Assembly: GCA_025465095.1 (NCBI GenBank)
Contig: JAODME010000002.1
Location: 92,625 to 156,624, forward strand
Length of the DNA: 64,000 bases
From: Microbacteriaceae bacterium
GTDB lineage: Bacteria; Actinomycetota; Actinomycetes; Actinomycetales; Microbacteriaceae
Direction of reading: 5' to 3'
Both the position numbers and the translations under genes were made by a program. Of the stretch, positions 18,888-27,381 are shown piece by piece (the stretch's first letter is position 1; every line of letters begins with the position of its first letter). The notes under the pieces were generated by a model that worked only from the letters and a program-made list of their open reading frames with translations, ran no database searches and was not told the DNA's origin.

Positions 18888-18911
18888 GGACGGACGGACG
18901 GACGGACGGAC
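18888..18911. repeat. Microsatellite (GGAC)6
   Basis: Six perfect copies of GGAC lie in tandem, 7 bases after the GACGT run and 3 bases before the long hairpin. Both runs lie outside coding sequence. Confidence 0.97.
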
Positions 18912-18914
18912 AAC

Positions 18915-18952
18915 GACGAAGGCGCTCACCCTGTCGGGTGAGCGCCTTCGTC
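18915..18952. terminator. Perfect 17-bp hairpin, probable terminator of the DEAD-box helicase gene
   Basis: GACGAAGGCGCTCACCC at 18915-18931 is exactly complementary to 18936-18952, leaving the loop TGTC. It lies 19 bases past the stop of the minus-strand RNA helicase gene and between convergent genes, so it may act in both directions. It has no long T run on either side, which is common for actinobacterial terminators. Confidence 0.8.
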
Positions 18953-18970
18953 AATCTGTCCTGCTGACGG

Positions 18971-21019
18971 CTACAGCGCGGCGAGCTCCGCGAGCACGTT
19001 GTCGCCGGGGCGAGCCGAAACCGAGGAGGCCTTGATGTCGGCGCGCCCGAGCAACTCGTCCATGCGGCGCTTGCGCGACTTGGACACGAGCGTCACAACG
19101 GTGCCCTGCTTTCCGGCGCGGCCGGTGCGGCCGGCGCGGTGCAAGTACGACTTGTACTCGTCCGGCGCGTCGGCCTGAATCACGAGCGAGATGTCGTCGA
19201 CGTGGATGCCGCGAGCCGCGACATCCGTCGCGACCAGGACGTTCACGCGACCGCTGGTGAGCAACTGGAGGTTGCGGGTGCGGCGCGACTGGTTCAGGTC
19301 GCCGTGCAGGGACGTTGCCGGCACGCCGGCGTCTTCGAGCTGGTCGGCGAGCTCTTCGGCGAACGCACGAGTGCGAGCGAAGATGAGCGTCTTGCCCGCA
19401 CCTCCAGCGAGCTGCTCGATGATCGCACGCTTGTCGCGCTGCTCGATCAGCAGCACTCGGTGGTCGATCGTCGAAGACGCCTGGTCCTCACCGGCCACCT
19501 CGTGAACTGCCGGGTCCTTGAGGAACTGCTTGACGAGGGTGGCGACACCCTTGTCAAGAGTCGCCGAGAACAGCAGCCTCTGGCCACCCGCAGCGGTTTC
19601 CGTGAGGATGCGCTGCACGGGCTCGAGGAATCCGAGGTCGCACATGTGGTCGGCCTCGTCGAGCACCGTGATGGTCACGTCACTGAGGTCGAGACGCCCC
19701 TGTTCGACGAGGTCCTCGACGCGGCCGGGGGTCGCGATGACGATGTCGACGCCGCGTTGCAGCGTGGAGACCTGCTTGAACTGGGGTACACCTCCCACGA
19801 TGGTCGTCGTGAACAGGCCGACCGACTTCGCGATGGGCTCGACGGTGCGGTTGATTTGCATCGCGAGTTCGCGGGTCGGGGCGAGGATGAGCGCGCGGGG
19901 CTTGCGGCCCGGCTTGCGACCCTTGCCGCCGTTGTTCTCCATCAGCCGCTCGACGAGCGGAGCTCCGAAGGCGATCGTCTTGCCGGAGCCGGTCTTGCCG
20001 CGGCCGAGGACATCCTTGCCGGCGAGAACGTCGGGGATGGTTGCGGCCTGGATGGCGAAGGGGGCCTCGGCACCCATCGATGCGAGCTGACGGGTGATGT
20101 TGTCGCCCAGACCCAGGTCGCCGAAGGTCTTGCCGTCGACGTCACCGGCGGTGATCACCTGAGCTTCGAGCCGCTCGAGAACGACGTCTTCCTGGGGGCC
20201 GGACTTGGCGTCGCGGGTCGGGTAGAGGTCGGATGACCGGCGCTCGGGTCGCGCCGGACGGTCGCTGTATGACGGACGCTCGTTGCGGTCGTTGTACGAC
20301 GGACGCTCCGTGCGCTGCGGACGGTCACTGTACGACGGACGGTCACCGCTGGAGGGACGCTCGGTGCGAGCCGGACGGTCACCATAGGACGCACGCGCCG
20401 GGCGGTCGTTGTACGACGGGCGCTCGGTACGGTCCCCGTAGGAGGGACGCTCCGCGCGCTGCGGACGATCCCCGTAGGAGGGACGCTCCGCGCGCTGCGG
20501 ACGATCGCCATACGACGGACGGTCACCGCTGGAGGGACGCTCGGTGCGAGCCGGACGGTCACCATAGGACGCACGCGCCGGGCGGTCGTTGTACGACGGG
20601 CGCTCGGTACGCTGCGGACGATCCCCGTAGGAGGGACGCTCCGCGCGCTGCGGACGGTCGCCATTGCTGGGACGCTCGGTACGGTTGGGGCGGTCGCCAT
20701 ACGACGGACGCTCGGAGCGTTCTCCGTAGCCTCGGTTCTGCTGGCGGTCGTTGTACGACGGGCGGTTCTCGCGCGGAGTCCAGTCCGGGCGTCGCTCGCC
20801 AGTGGGGGGGCGACGGTCGCCGGTAGCCGGTCGGTCGCCGGAGCGAGCGGCGCGGTCATCTGCGTTCCAGCGCTTTTTAGCCGGAGCGGCTGCGTCCGCG
20901 TGGTAGCCGCGGTGATTGGGGCTGCGGCTTCCTACGGTCGGCGCACCCTTGCGTGGCTCGAACTTGTTGGTGTTTGGCTTCTTGAAATCAGGCATGAGAG
21001 TGTTCTGGGTTGTTGTCAT
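18971..21019 (-). CDS. DEAD-box RNA helicase with repetitive disordered N-terminus
   Basis: This 682-residue RNA helicase probably acts in cold-stress RNA unwinding, rRNA maturation or decay. Residues 1-285 are low-complexity and strongly charged, built from repeats of the type RPSYGDRP, RPSYNDRP and PQRAERP. The helicase core follows, with GKTGSGKT (Walker A), PTREL, DEAD (VLDEADHM), SAT and HRAGRTGRAG. The usual actinobacterial order places a basic tail at the C-terminus; here the disordered part is N-terminal. Starts at 21019 and 20995 are both possible, neither with a good ribosome site. A 300-base leader lies upstream. Confidence 0.92.
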   Translation of the reverse strand: MTTTQNTLMPDFKKPNTNKFEPRKGAPTVGSRSPNHRGYHADAAAPAKKRWNADDRAARSGDRPATGDRRPPTGERRPDWTPRENRPSYNDRQQNRGYGERSERPSYGDRPNRTERPSNGDRPQRAERPSYGDRPQRTERPSYNDRPARASYGDRPARTERPSSGDRPSYGDRPQRAERPSYGDRPQRAERPSYGDRTERPSYNDRPARASYGDRPARTERPSSGDRPSYSDRPQRTERPSYNDRNERPSYSDRPARPERRSSDLYPTRDAKSGPQEDVVLERLEAQVITAGDVDGKTFGDLGLGDNITRQLASMGAEAPFAIQAATIPDVLAGKDVLGRGKTGSGKTIAFGAPLVERLMENNGGKGRKPGRKPRALILAPTRELAMQINRTVEPIAKSVGLFTTTIVGGVPQFKQVSTLQRGVDIVIATPGRVEDLVEQGRLDLSDVTITVLDEADHMCDLGFLEPVQRILTETAAGGQRLLFSATLDKGVATLVKQFLKDPAVHEVAGEDQASSTIDHRVLLIEQRDKRAIIEQLAGGAGKTLIFARTRAFAEELADQLEDAGVPATSLHGDLNQSRRTRNLQLLTSGRVNVLVATDVAARGIHVDDISLVIQADAPDEYKSYLHRAGRTGRAGKQGTVVTLVSKSRKRRMDELLGRADIKASSVSARPGDNVLAELAAL
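20331..20611. repeat. Two perfect 101-bp direct repeats inside the helicase N-terminus
   Basis: Bases 20331-20431 and 20511-20611 are identical, offset by exactly 180 bases, which is 60 codons. They encode part of the RPSYGDRP-type repeat tract. Recombination or slippage between them would remove or add 60 residues in frame. Confidence 0.95.
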
Positions 21020-21337
21020 TGCATGGCAACGCAGAGCTCGGTTGAGCTCGCGCTACTAGATCCCGGGCGAATATCTCGGATCAAACAGACGTTTGAACAG
21101 AACCGATCGGGGCCGTTTCACATACATTGTGAAGTCTCACCACGCGTTCTTGACGCGTCACGGAGTCCATATCCGAGTGGTGAAGTACCGGCCCACTGAC
21201 TTACAAACCCATCCGCATAGATCGCGGTGCCAGAGCCGACTGGACTACGTTACCGGATGATCCGGCGAATAGCCAGCGCGTGCCACGATTCGATACGGCC
21301 GTCGCCGGACCGTTCGGGCAGTAGGTTGGGACCCAAT
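21020..21337. other. Long leader / divergent promoter region of the RNA helicase
   Basis: This 318-base gap separates the divergent helicase and esterase genes. It is more A+T-rich than its surroundings and has GAGCTC twice (in GAGCTCGGTTGAGCTC at 21035-21050) and GACGTTTGAACAG. I found no convincing gene. Cold-inducible helicase mRNAs often have long structured leaders, so a regulatory leader is plausible but not shown. Confidence 0.4.
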
Positions 21338-22303
21338 ATGACTGCCGCCCGTCCACTCGCGCTCGCGGCGATCGTCCTTCTCGCGGGCGGGGCCGCGACC
21401 GGGTTCGCGTGGATCGGCCTCGCAAACACGGCAGGCCGGGAACCGGGCCCTCAGCCCGCCTATCCTGTGCTTCAGACCTACCCGGGAGTCGTCGTGATCG
21501 AGAACCTCGATTACGGGTCCGCAGCGGGCGGAATCCTCCTCGATGTCTGCCTGCCGGACTCCGATCCCGCCTCGGCCGCGACAACACTCTCGCCACAGAA
21601 TCTTCCTCGCGCTGCCGTGGTCTCGGTGCACGGCGGCAGCTGGCGGCAGGGAGACAAGTCCGACCTGTCCTGGCGCAACGTCTGCGAGTGGCTCGCCTCG
21701 GAGGGATTCGTCGCAGCGTCGATCAACTATCGGCTCGCTCCATCCGCCCCCTTCCCTGCCGCCATCGAGGACCTGCGCAAGGCTGTCCGCTGGCTGCGGG
21801 AGGACGAGCAGATCGAACGATTCGATATCGACCCCGAAAGAATCGGTGCGCTCGGCGGTTCGGCCGGCGGAAATCTTGTGGCACAGCTCGGGCTCGAGGG
21901 CGAGGGCGCACTGACAGTGGGCTCCCGTGTCGCGGCGGTCGTCGAACTGAGCGGTCCGATCGACCTGACTGTGTCGGGTTTCACGCTCGGCGGTGTGGAC
22001 TCCACGTTCCGGCAGATCCAACTCGACTACCTCGGCTGCACCAGCTACACCGACTGCCCCCAGGCGCTGGACGCCTCCCCCTTGTACGACGTCGACAAGA
22101 CGGACCCGCCCATGTTCGTCGGGCACTCGGTCGACGAGTTCATTCCCATCGAACAATCGGATGCCCTCGTCGCAGCCCTGCGCAATTCGGGCGTCGACAC
22201 GACCTACGTCACCGTCGAGGGGGCACTGCATTCGATCGCGATGCTCGACGAAGACACGCGTCTGCGGATCGGCGGGTGGCTGCGGGTGAAGCTCGCGGCC
22301 TGA
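21338..22303 (+). CDS. Alpha/beta hydrolase (esterase/lipase, BD-FAE type)
   Basis: This 321-residue hydrolase begins with one hydrophobic segment (ALAAIVLLAGGAATGFAWIG), a signal anchor or signal peptide, so it probably acts outside the membrane. The oxyanion loop is VHGGSWRQGD, the nucleophile elbow GGSAGG places Ser at about residue 175, and the acid and base are in HSVDEFIP and ALHSIAM. It resembles carbohydrate-ester or short-chain esterases; the substrate is unknown. The ATG at 21338 starts just before the hydrophobic segment. Confidence 0.82.
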   Translation: MTAARPLALAAIVLLAGGAATGFAWIGLANTAGREPGPQPAYPVLQTYPGVVVIENLDYGSAAGGILLDVCLPDSDPASAATTLSPQNLPRAAVVSVHGGSWRQGDKSDLSWRNVCEWLASEGFVAASINYRLAPSAPFPAAIEDLRKAVRWLREDEQIERFDIDPERIGALGGSAGGNLVAQLGLEGEGALTVGSRVAAVVELSGPIDLTVSGFTLGGVDSTFRQIQLDYLGCTSYTDCPQALDASPLYDVDKTDPPMFVGHSVDEFIPIEQSDALVAALRNSGVDTTYVTVEGALHSIAMLDEDTRLRIGGWLRVKLAA

Positions 22304-22311
22304 TGGCCGCA

Positions 22312-23322
22312 TCACCGTGACGCCATGTACTCCTCTGCGGCCGAGCGAAGCCGGTCGTGCACCCCGCCGTATGCTTGCGCGTCCTTCAGCGCCCACTTGG
22401 GCAGCTTCGCCACCATCGTGTAGTTGGGATCACACACGTTCGCCGCGGGTGCCAAACCCAGCTGGCTCACCAGTTGATAGGCGTCGAGGGCATCCAGGCC
22501 GGTGAGGTCGGAGGCCCAACCCACGAGATCCCGCTGACTGATGCGGAACGCGTCTTCGAGGGGACGAGCCGAGCCGGTGCTCATGATGAACTCGTCGTTC
22601 TCGAGCCGGGGCCATCCGGTCGCGCCGCCCTTGATGAGATCGACGGCGATCACCGAGTTCATGGCGGCCTCGAGTCCCGTTCCGCACACCTCGCCCTCGC
22701 CTTGGCGGGCGTGACCATCGCCGAGCGAGAGCATCGCCCCCGCAACATTCACCGGAAGGTAGAGGGTGGTGCCCGCGCGCGCCTCCGGCGTATCCATGTT
22801 GCCGCCGTGGGTCGACGGGGTCACGACCAGCCGCACTTCGCCCCCCGCCGGGGCGACCCCGACGGTGCCGTGCATGGGATCCAGCGGCATCGCCAGGCTG
22901 TAGTCCGAGTTCTTCGCGCGAAAAGTCGCCGTCCATGCGTCCAGGTCGATGTCGTAGAACCACACCCGCTCCTCCAGCGGTCCGTGCAGCATCGCTGTCT
23001 CGTGGGTCGCGGTGAGGGCTCCGAACAGTGGGAAGGTGCAGGAGATCGCGTGCGGACGGGCGGGGACGATCGAGACGAAGTGCACCGCGAGCACATCGCC
23101 GGGCTCCGCTCCCTCTACCTCGATCGGCCCGGACACCGGATTGAGTTCCGCGAATGGAACGACCTCGCTCGGAACATCGCTCGGCGTGGTGACCCGACCG
23201 CCGAAGCAATCTTCCGTGCTCACCTCGACGATGTCTCCGGGGCGGATGCCGAGAAGCGGCTCCCGCCCACCGAACACGTAAGAGTACTGGTCGGGTCGTG
23301 GCGCGAGCGAGTGGACCGTCAT
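22312..23322 (-). CDS. Acetamidase/formamidase family protein
   Basis: This 336-residue enzyme of the acetamidase/formamidase family would hydrolyse a short amide to the acid and ammonia. Family motifs seen are GDIVEVSTEDCFGG, EPGDVLAVHF, the metal-site-like TPSTHGGNMDTPE and LGDGHARQGEGEVCGTGLE. The start follows AGGAGG. The gene lies 3 bases after the APC permease stop, so the transporter and hydrolase are one operon, probably for amide import and use as a nitrogen source. An AmiC-like sensor gene is upstream. Confidence 0.9.
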   Translation of the reverse strand: MTVHSLAPRPDQYSYVFGGREPLLGIRPGDIVEVSTEDCFGGRVTTPSDVPSEVVPFAELNPVSGPIEVEGAEPGDVLAVHFVSIVPARPHAISCTFPLFGALTATHETAMLHGPLEERVWFYDIDLDAWTATFRAKNSDYSLAMPLDPMHGTVGVAPAGGEVRLVVTPSTHGGNMDTPEARAGTTLYLPVNVAGAMLSLGDGHARQGEGEVCGTGLEAAMNSVIAVDLIKGGATGWPRLENDEFIMSTGSARPLEDAFRISQRDLVGWASDLTGLDALDAYQLVSQLGLAPAANVCDPNYTMVAKLPKWALKDAQAYGGVHDRLRSAAEEYMASR

Positions 23323-23325
23323 CGG

Positions 23326-24765
23326 TCAACGTCCTCCTACGGAGCGTGAGGCGGCACCGTCGGCGCGGTCGGTTGCCAACGGATCCGTCATGCGACCGGA
23401 GCGGTACAGCACGACAGCAACGATGATGCCGATGATGAGCCATGCGACGCCCAGGATCTGCGCGGACGCCCTCGCGTTGTAAAGCACCACGGCGAGGATG
23501 AGGAAGCCGAGCACCGGAAAGACGAGGTGCACGAGCCAGCGCCGCGACTTCTGCTTGACGATGAACCACCAGACGACCGACGCGTTCAGAAGGAGGAACG
23601 CGGTCAACGCTCCGAAGTTCACCAGCGCGGAGATGGCGACGAGCCCGTCGGGCAGGAAGGTCAGGTAGATGCCGAGGATGAGCGAGACGACGGCAACGAC
23701 GAAGGTCGCGTTCACCGGCACCTGGTGCTTGTCGCTGACCTTGCTGAGGAACTTGGGAAGCTGACGGTCCCGAGCCATCGCGAACAGCAGGCGGGAGGTG
23801 GCCGCCTGCGCGACAAGGGCATTCGCGAAGCCCCAGGCGATCGCCGTGGATGCTGCGGTCAGGATGAACATGAATGTTCCGCCCGCGTTGCCGGCCGCCT
23901 CGTAGAAGGCCGTGCCAGTCGGATCACCGTTCGCGATCAGCGCGGCGGGGTCCTCGACCAGCATGGATGCGACCCAGGTCTGCACGACGAACAGCACGCC
24001 GACGACGATGAGCGCGCCGATCATCGCCTTGCCGATGGACTTGCTGGGCCCGGCGTTCTCCTCGGCGAGCGTCGAGATCGCGTCGAAGCCGAGGAACGAC
24101 AGCACGGCAAGCGATGCGGCTCCGAACAGGAGCGGCAGGGAGAAGGTGTCGGCGTTGAAGAACGCGTCGAAGCTGAAGCCCTGTCCCCTGCCTTGGGCGA
24201 CGGCGACGAACCCGATGACGAGGAAGATCGCGAGAACGAGCAGCTCGAGTACCAGCATGATCTTCGTGACGAGAGCCGTGAGCTGGATCCCCATGTAGTT
24301 GATTACCGTGTTCAGCACGACAAACGCGACCAGCCATGCCCACAACGGAACCTGGGGCACGATCCCGGCCATCGCCAGAGCGGCCGCTAAGTACAAGAGG
24401 CAGGGAATGAGGATGTAGTCGAGCAGGATCATCCAGCCGGCGACGAATCCGACGGGGCGGGCTATGCCGCGGCCGGCGTAGGTGAAGACCGATCCCGCCA
24501 TGGGGAAGGCCTGAGCCATCTGAGCATAGGAGTTGGCCGAGAACATCATCGCCGCGAGCGCGATGATGTAGGCGAGTGGCACCATTCCGCCGGACCCGCT
24601 GAAGACACCGCCGAAGATGGCGAACGGGGCGATCGGCACCATGAAGATCAGGCCGTAGACGACGAGGTCGGTGAACGACAACGTCCGCTTGAGTTCCTGC
24701 TTGTAGCCGAATCGCTCGATGCCTTCGGCGCTACCGCGCTCGCCGTGGCTGGTGCTCGTGCTCAC
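23326..24765 (-). CDS. APC-superfamily amino acid/amide permease
   Basis: This 479-residue membrane protein has about twelve segments and the APC signature near the N-terminus (LKRTLSFTDLVVYGLIFMVP), plus FLGFDAISTLAEE and a later FANALVAQAATSRLLFAMARD. It is probably a proton-coupled importer. It sits between the AmiC-like sensor and the acetamidase, so an amide or amino-acid amide is the best guess. The GTG at 24765 is preferred over longer frames, with GGA about 8 bases upstream. An A+T-rich palindrome precedes it. Confidence 0.88.
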   Translation of the reverse strand: MSTSTSHGERGSAEGIERFGYKQELKRTLSFTDLVVYGLIFMVPIAPFAIFGGVFSGSGGMVPLAYIIALAAMMFSANSYAQMAQAFPMAGSVFTYAGRGIARPVGFVAGWMILLDYILIPCLLYLAAALAMAGIVPQVPLWAWLVAFVVLNTVINYMGIQLTALVTKIMLVLELLVLAIFLVIGFVAVAQGRGQGFSFDAFFNADTFSLPLLFGAASLAVLSFLGFDAISTLAEENAGPSKSIGKAMIGALIVVGVLFVVQTWVASMLVEDPAALIANGDPTGTAFYEAAGNAGGTFMFILTAASTAIAWGFANALVAQAATSRLLFAMARDRQLPKFLSKVSDKHQVPVNATFVVAVVSLILGIYLTFLPDGLVAISALVNFGALTAFLLLNASVVWWFIVKQKSRRWLVHLVFPVLGFLILAVVLYNARASAQILGVAWLIIGIIVAVVLYRSGRMTDPLATDRADGAASRSVGGR

Positions 24766-24798
24766 GTGATGTCCAATCTTCTTCGTCAGACAAATCTG

Positions 24799-24812
24799 TT
24801 TCCACTTGGAAA
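24799..24812. promoter_or_regulatory. Palindrome TTTCCACTTGGAAA before the permease gene
   Basis: This 6+2+6 inverted repeat lies 34 bases before the permease start in an unusually A+T-rich 58-base gap between the AmiC-like gene and the permease. It is an operator or leader-hairpin candidate; the divergent MarR protein further upstream is a possible binder. This is inference only. Confidence 0.35.
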
Positions 24813-24823
24813 TTTCGATCAGA

Positions 24824-25924
24824 CTATCGCACGCGGGGCCCGCCGACGACCTCCAAGTCGGTGCCCACTGCGCGGGCGATCCGCATAGGCCTTCGTGGGA
24901 TCGCCGACGTGCCCTTCCGACCGGATGCCGCTTCACGGGAAAAGAGCAGCTCCGCCGCATCGACGGCCGAATTCGACCCCAGCACGCCGCTCGCACACAG
25001 CGCGGCAAGTAAGTGGACCCCGTCGTAGCATCCTTCGGCATAGGAGCCGGGCAACGGCGCGGTCAGCCCGAATCGCGCGACGTACAGTTCGATGAGGCGC
25101 TGGTGACGTTCATCATCCTGCAGGATGAATGACGGCATCGCGGCGAACAGTTGCCCGCTGTTATCGCCACCGGATGCAACGAGGCACGTCTCGTCGAGCG
25201 CCGTGCACAACCGGACGAACGATTGGCCGGCGTCCAGTTCCGTCACGCCCCGATGAAACTCGATGCCGTCCCGGCCGACAAGCGACACGAGAACGGCATC
25301 GGCGCCAGCGCGCCTCACCGCCGAGACTAGCTCGGCGGCATCGACGTGCCCTATCGGCATGAGCCGGTCGAGTACGACGCGCTGACCGAGGTCACCGAGC
25401 ACCCGGGTCGCCGCCGCGTGCACCTGCCGCGGCCAGACGTAGTCGTTCCCGATCAGCGCCCATCGTTCCACCGGGCGATGCCTGGCCAGCCAGGCGATCG
25501 GTTGCCGCAGCTGTTCGTTCGGGTCACTGCCGAGGAACACCGACCCGCTGGCGCCGCGGCTGAACTCGTGCGGCGGAGTGAACACGTAAGGCACCCGATC
25601 CGCCACGAGGGCCTCGACGGCCGCGCGCACATTCGACGTGTGCGTACCGACGAGCCCTTCGACGAGTCCGCTCCCGACGAGCAGGTCCGCCTCGCGCGCG
25701 ACGACATCAGGAGCCGCGCCAGCGTCGACCAAGACGAGCTCGAATGCTCTGTCCGTCACCGCGCACACCTCCTCGGCCGCCAGTACCGCGCAGTTGATGA
25801 TGGAGGGCCCCGCTACGCCCATCACTCCGGACATCGGTGCCAGCAGGCCGAGGGTGAGCGTGCGGGGCAGGGGACCTCTCAGCAGCAACTCGCTGGGGAG
25901 TAATAAGCTGACAGCCGACGTCAC
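24824..25924 (-). CDS. AmiC-like periplasmic-binding-fold amide sensor, without signal peptide
   Basis: This 366-residue type I periplasmic-binding-fold protein resembles the leucine-binding/AmiC group (LTLGLLAPMSGVMGVAGPSI, VGTHTSNVRAAVEALV, GSDPNEQLRQPIAWL, GNDYVWPRQVHAAATRVL). It lacks a signal peptide or lipobox, so it should stay in the cytoplasm, as AmiC of Pseudomonas does when it senses amides. Its position upstream of a permease and an acetamidase fits an amide-sensing role. No AmiR-type antiterminator gene is nearby, so how it signals is unclear. Confidence 0.78.
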   Translation of the reverse strand: MTSAVSLLLPSELLLRGPLPRTLTLGLLAPMSGVMGVAGPSIINCAVLAAEEVCAVTDRAFELVLVDAGAAPDVVAREADLLVGSGLVEGLVGTHTSNVRAAVEALVADRVPYVFTPPHEFSRGASGSVFLGSDPNEQLRQPIAWLARHRPVERWALIGNDYVWPRQVHAAATRVLGDLGQRVVLDRLMPIGHVDAAELVSAVRRAGADAVLVSLVGRDGIEFHRGVTELDAGQSFVRLCTALDETCLVASGGDNSGQLFAAMPSFILQDDERHQRLIELYVARFGLTAPLPGSYAEGCYDGVHLLAALCASGVLGSNSAVDAAELLFSREAASGRKGTSAIPRRPMRIARAVGTDLEVVGGPRVR

Positions 25925-26006
25925 TCGAACAGTATTGCCGGTCAGAGCGCCGTGTCGGCACTAACCGCCACCGCTTGACGTCCGTCGGCATCGCGGGAGG
26001 AGCATT

Positions 26007-26489
26007 GTGGACGACCAACCGCAGGGAATCGGGCAGCGAACCGAATCCATCGCACCCCTGGCGGAACTCATCCTGACGCTGTCTGACCTGGAGCGACGCC
26101 TGACCCTCGGCCTGACCATGGCGCTGTCGGAGGAGAACGTCACGTTTGACCAGTGGCGCATCATGGAGGCACTCGTCGGGCTCGATCGGCCGACAATGGG
26201 CGAACTGGCGGAGGCATCCGGCATGCCCAATGCGAGCCTGAGCCGCACTGTGGACTCGCTTGAAGACGGCGCGTTCGCGTTCCGACTGCCTGGGGTCGCT
26301 GACCGCAGGCGCATCACGGTGCACCTCTCCGATCGCGGCGTCGAACGTCTGGCCCGGGTTCGTGACATCGTCGCTTCGTGGGAGAAGGCGACGGTGATGA
26401 TGCTGGGGAACGATGCCGTGGTGGCCTTGGACGGCGCCGCCCGCTCCGCCGCTCAGGTGCTCGACGGCGGCAAATCCCTTCCCCGATGA
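26007..26489 (+). CDS. MarR-family transcriptional regulator
   Basis: This 160-residue winged-helix regulator has the MarR layout: WRIMEALVGLDRPTMGELAEASGMPNASLSR for the recognition helices and GVADRRRITVHLSDRG for the beta wing. The GTG start follows GGGAGGAG at 4 bases. It is divergent from the amide-locus genes and overlaps the next acetyltransferase gene by 4 bases. Targets may include either neighbour. Confidence 0.88.
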   Translation: MDDQPQGIGQRTESIAPLAELILTLSDLERRLTLGLTMALSEENVTFDQWRIMEALVGLDRPTMGELAEASGMPNASLSRTVDSLEDGAFAFRLPGVADRRRITVHLSDRGVERLARVRDIVASWEKATVMMLGNDAVVALDGAARSAAQVLDGGKSLPR

Positions 26490-26947
26490 CCATCGCAATC
26501 GAGGCTCCCCGCCAGAGGGAGTTGCTCGAGCTGCTGCGCCTGAGCGACGAGTACGCGCTGAGCCTGTACCCGGCTGAGAGCTGCTACCTGCTCGATGTCG
26601 GGGAACTCGAGGGGCCGGACGTCACGGTCTTCGTGTCGCGCGCCGTCTCCGGCATGGCCAATGGCATGGCGGCGCTCGTGAACCGCCGGGACGGCTCGGG
26701 CGAGCTGAAAAGGATGTTCGTGCTCGACTCCGCGCGCGGGCGGGGCGTTGCCCGCGCACTGCTCGCCGTCATCGAGGAGTGCGCCGGCGCCCAAGGCATC
26801 CATACCCTTCAGCTCGAGACCGGCCCGAAGCAACTGGACGCGGTCGCGCTCTACAAGAGCGCTGGATTCAGGAGCATCCCGAACTTCGGGCCCTACGTCG
26901 GCGACCAGTTCAGTGTGTGCATGGAGAAGCGCCTACCCGAGAGTTAA
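26486..26947 (+). CDS. GNAT-family N-acetyltransferase
   Basis: This 153-residue acetyltransferase has the motif RMFVLDSARGRGVARALL for acetyl-CoA binding and LYKSAGFRSIPNFGPYVG near the end, as in PhnO/YhbS-like GNATs. The ATG overlaps the MarR stop (ATGA), so the two are translated together. The acceptor is unknown; a regulator-plus-acetyltransferase pair often handles a toxic amine or acid. Confidence 0.85.
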   Translation: MTIAIEAPRQRELLELLRLSDEYALSLYPAESCYLLDVGELEGPDVTVFVSRAVSGMANGMAALVNRRDGSGELKRMFVLDSARGRGVARALLAVIEECAGAQGIHTLQLETGPKQLDAVALYKSAGFRSIPNFGPYVGDQFSVCMEKRLPES

Positions 26948-26985
26948 CTTCAGCACCGGCTCATCGGCTGGTCGACGCGTGCAGG

Positions 26986-27381
26986 TCAGGGCTTCGGCGA
27001 CAGGTGCTCATGCACCGCGAGCCACCGTTCGTGCCGTCGCTCGAAGACGATCGACTCTCGCTCGAGCAACGTGTGATGCGCTCCTTCCATCTCGACTCGC
27101 GTCTCGACGTCGTGCGTGAAGATCGCGATCTCGCCGCGCACCGTCACGAGTTGGTTCGTCGACTGGCATCCGTGCACCCTGAATCCAGACTCTTTCTCCC
27201 ATTGGGCCCAAAGGGCCTCATAGGCGGCGCGCGAATCGAGACGCGCGGCGACCGTGTAGAACAGGAACGAGGCGTCCTCTGCGAAGCCGCTGAAGTAGGC
27301 GGCGGTCTCGTGTGATCCGAAATCGCGGACGATCGCGCCGGCGGCGGCTAGCACCGCATTTTCGATGTCCGTTCCGCTCAT
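26986..27381 (-). CDS. NTF2-like / SnoaL-like protein
   Basis: This 131-residue protein has the NTF2-like cone fold pattern: an N-terminal helix ([21 protein letters not shown]), a [14 protein letters not shown] helix, then beta strands ending in [13 protein letters not shown]. Members include small hydrolases, isomerases and ligand-binding proteins. It is last in the permease-ureohydrolase operon, with its ATG overlapping the ureohydrolase stop by 4 bases, so it probably takes part in the same catabolic step. Its function is otherwise unknown. Confidence 0.75.
   Translation of the reverse strand: MSGTDIENAVLAAAGAIVRDFGSHETAAYFSGFAEDASFLFYTVAARLDSRAAYEALWAQWEKESGFRVHGCQSTNQLVTVRGEIAIFTHDVETRVEMEGAHHTLLERESIVFERRHERWLAVHEHLSPKP

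Noticed and set aside
17081..18913. 610-codon minus-strand frame across the EamA and DUF559 genes
   Set aside because: Antisense to real genes; its start is inside the GACGT microsatellite, giving a repeated TSRHV peptide with no domain.
20230..20780. Regular repeats resembling a CRISPR array
   Set aside because: Units are in frame, encode RPSYGDRP-like peptides, have no unique spacers, and sit in a helicase gene; no cas genes are present.
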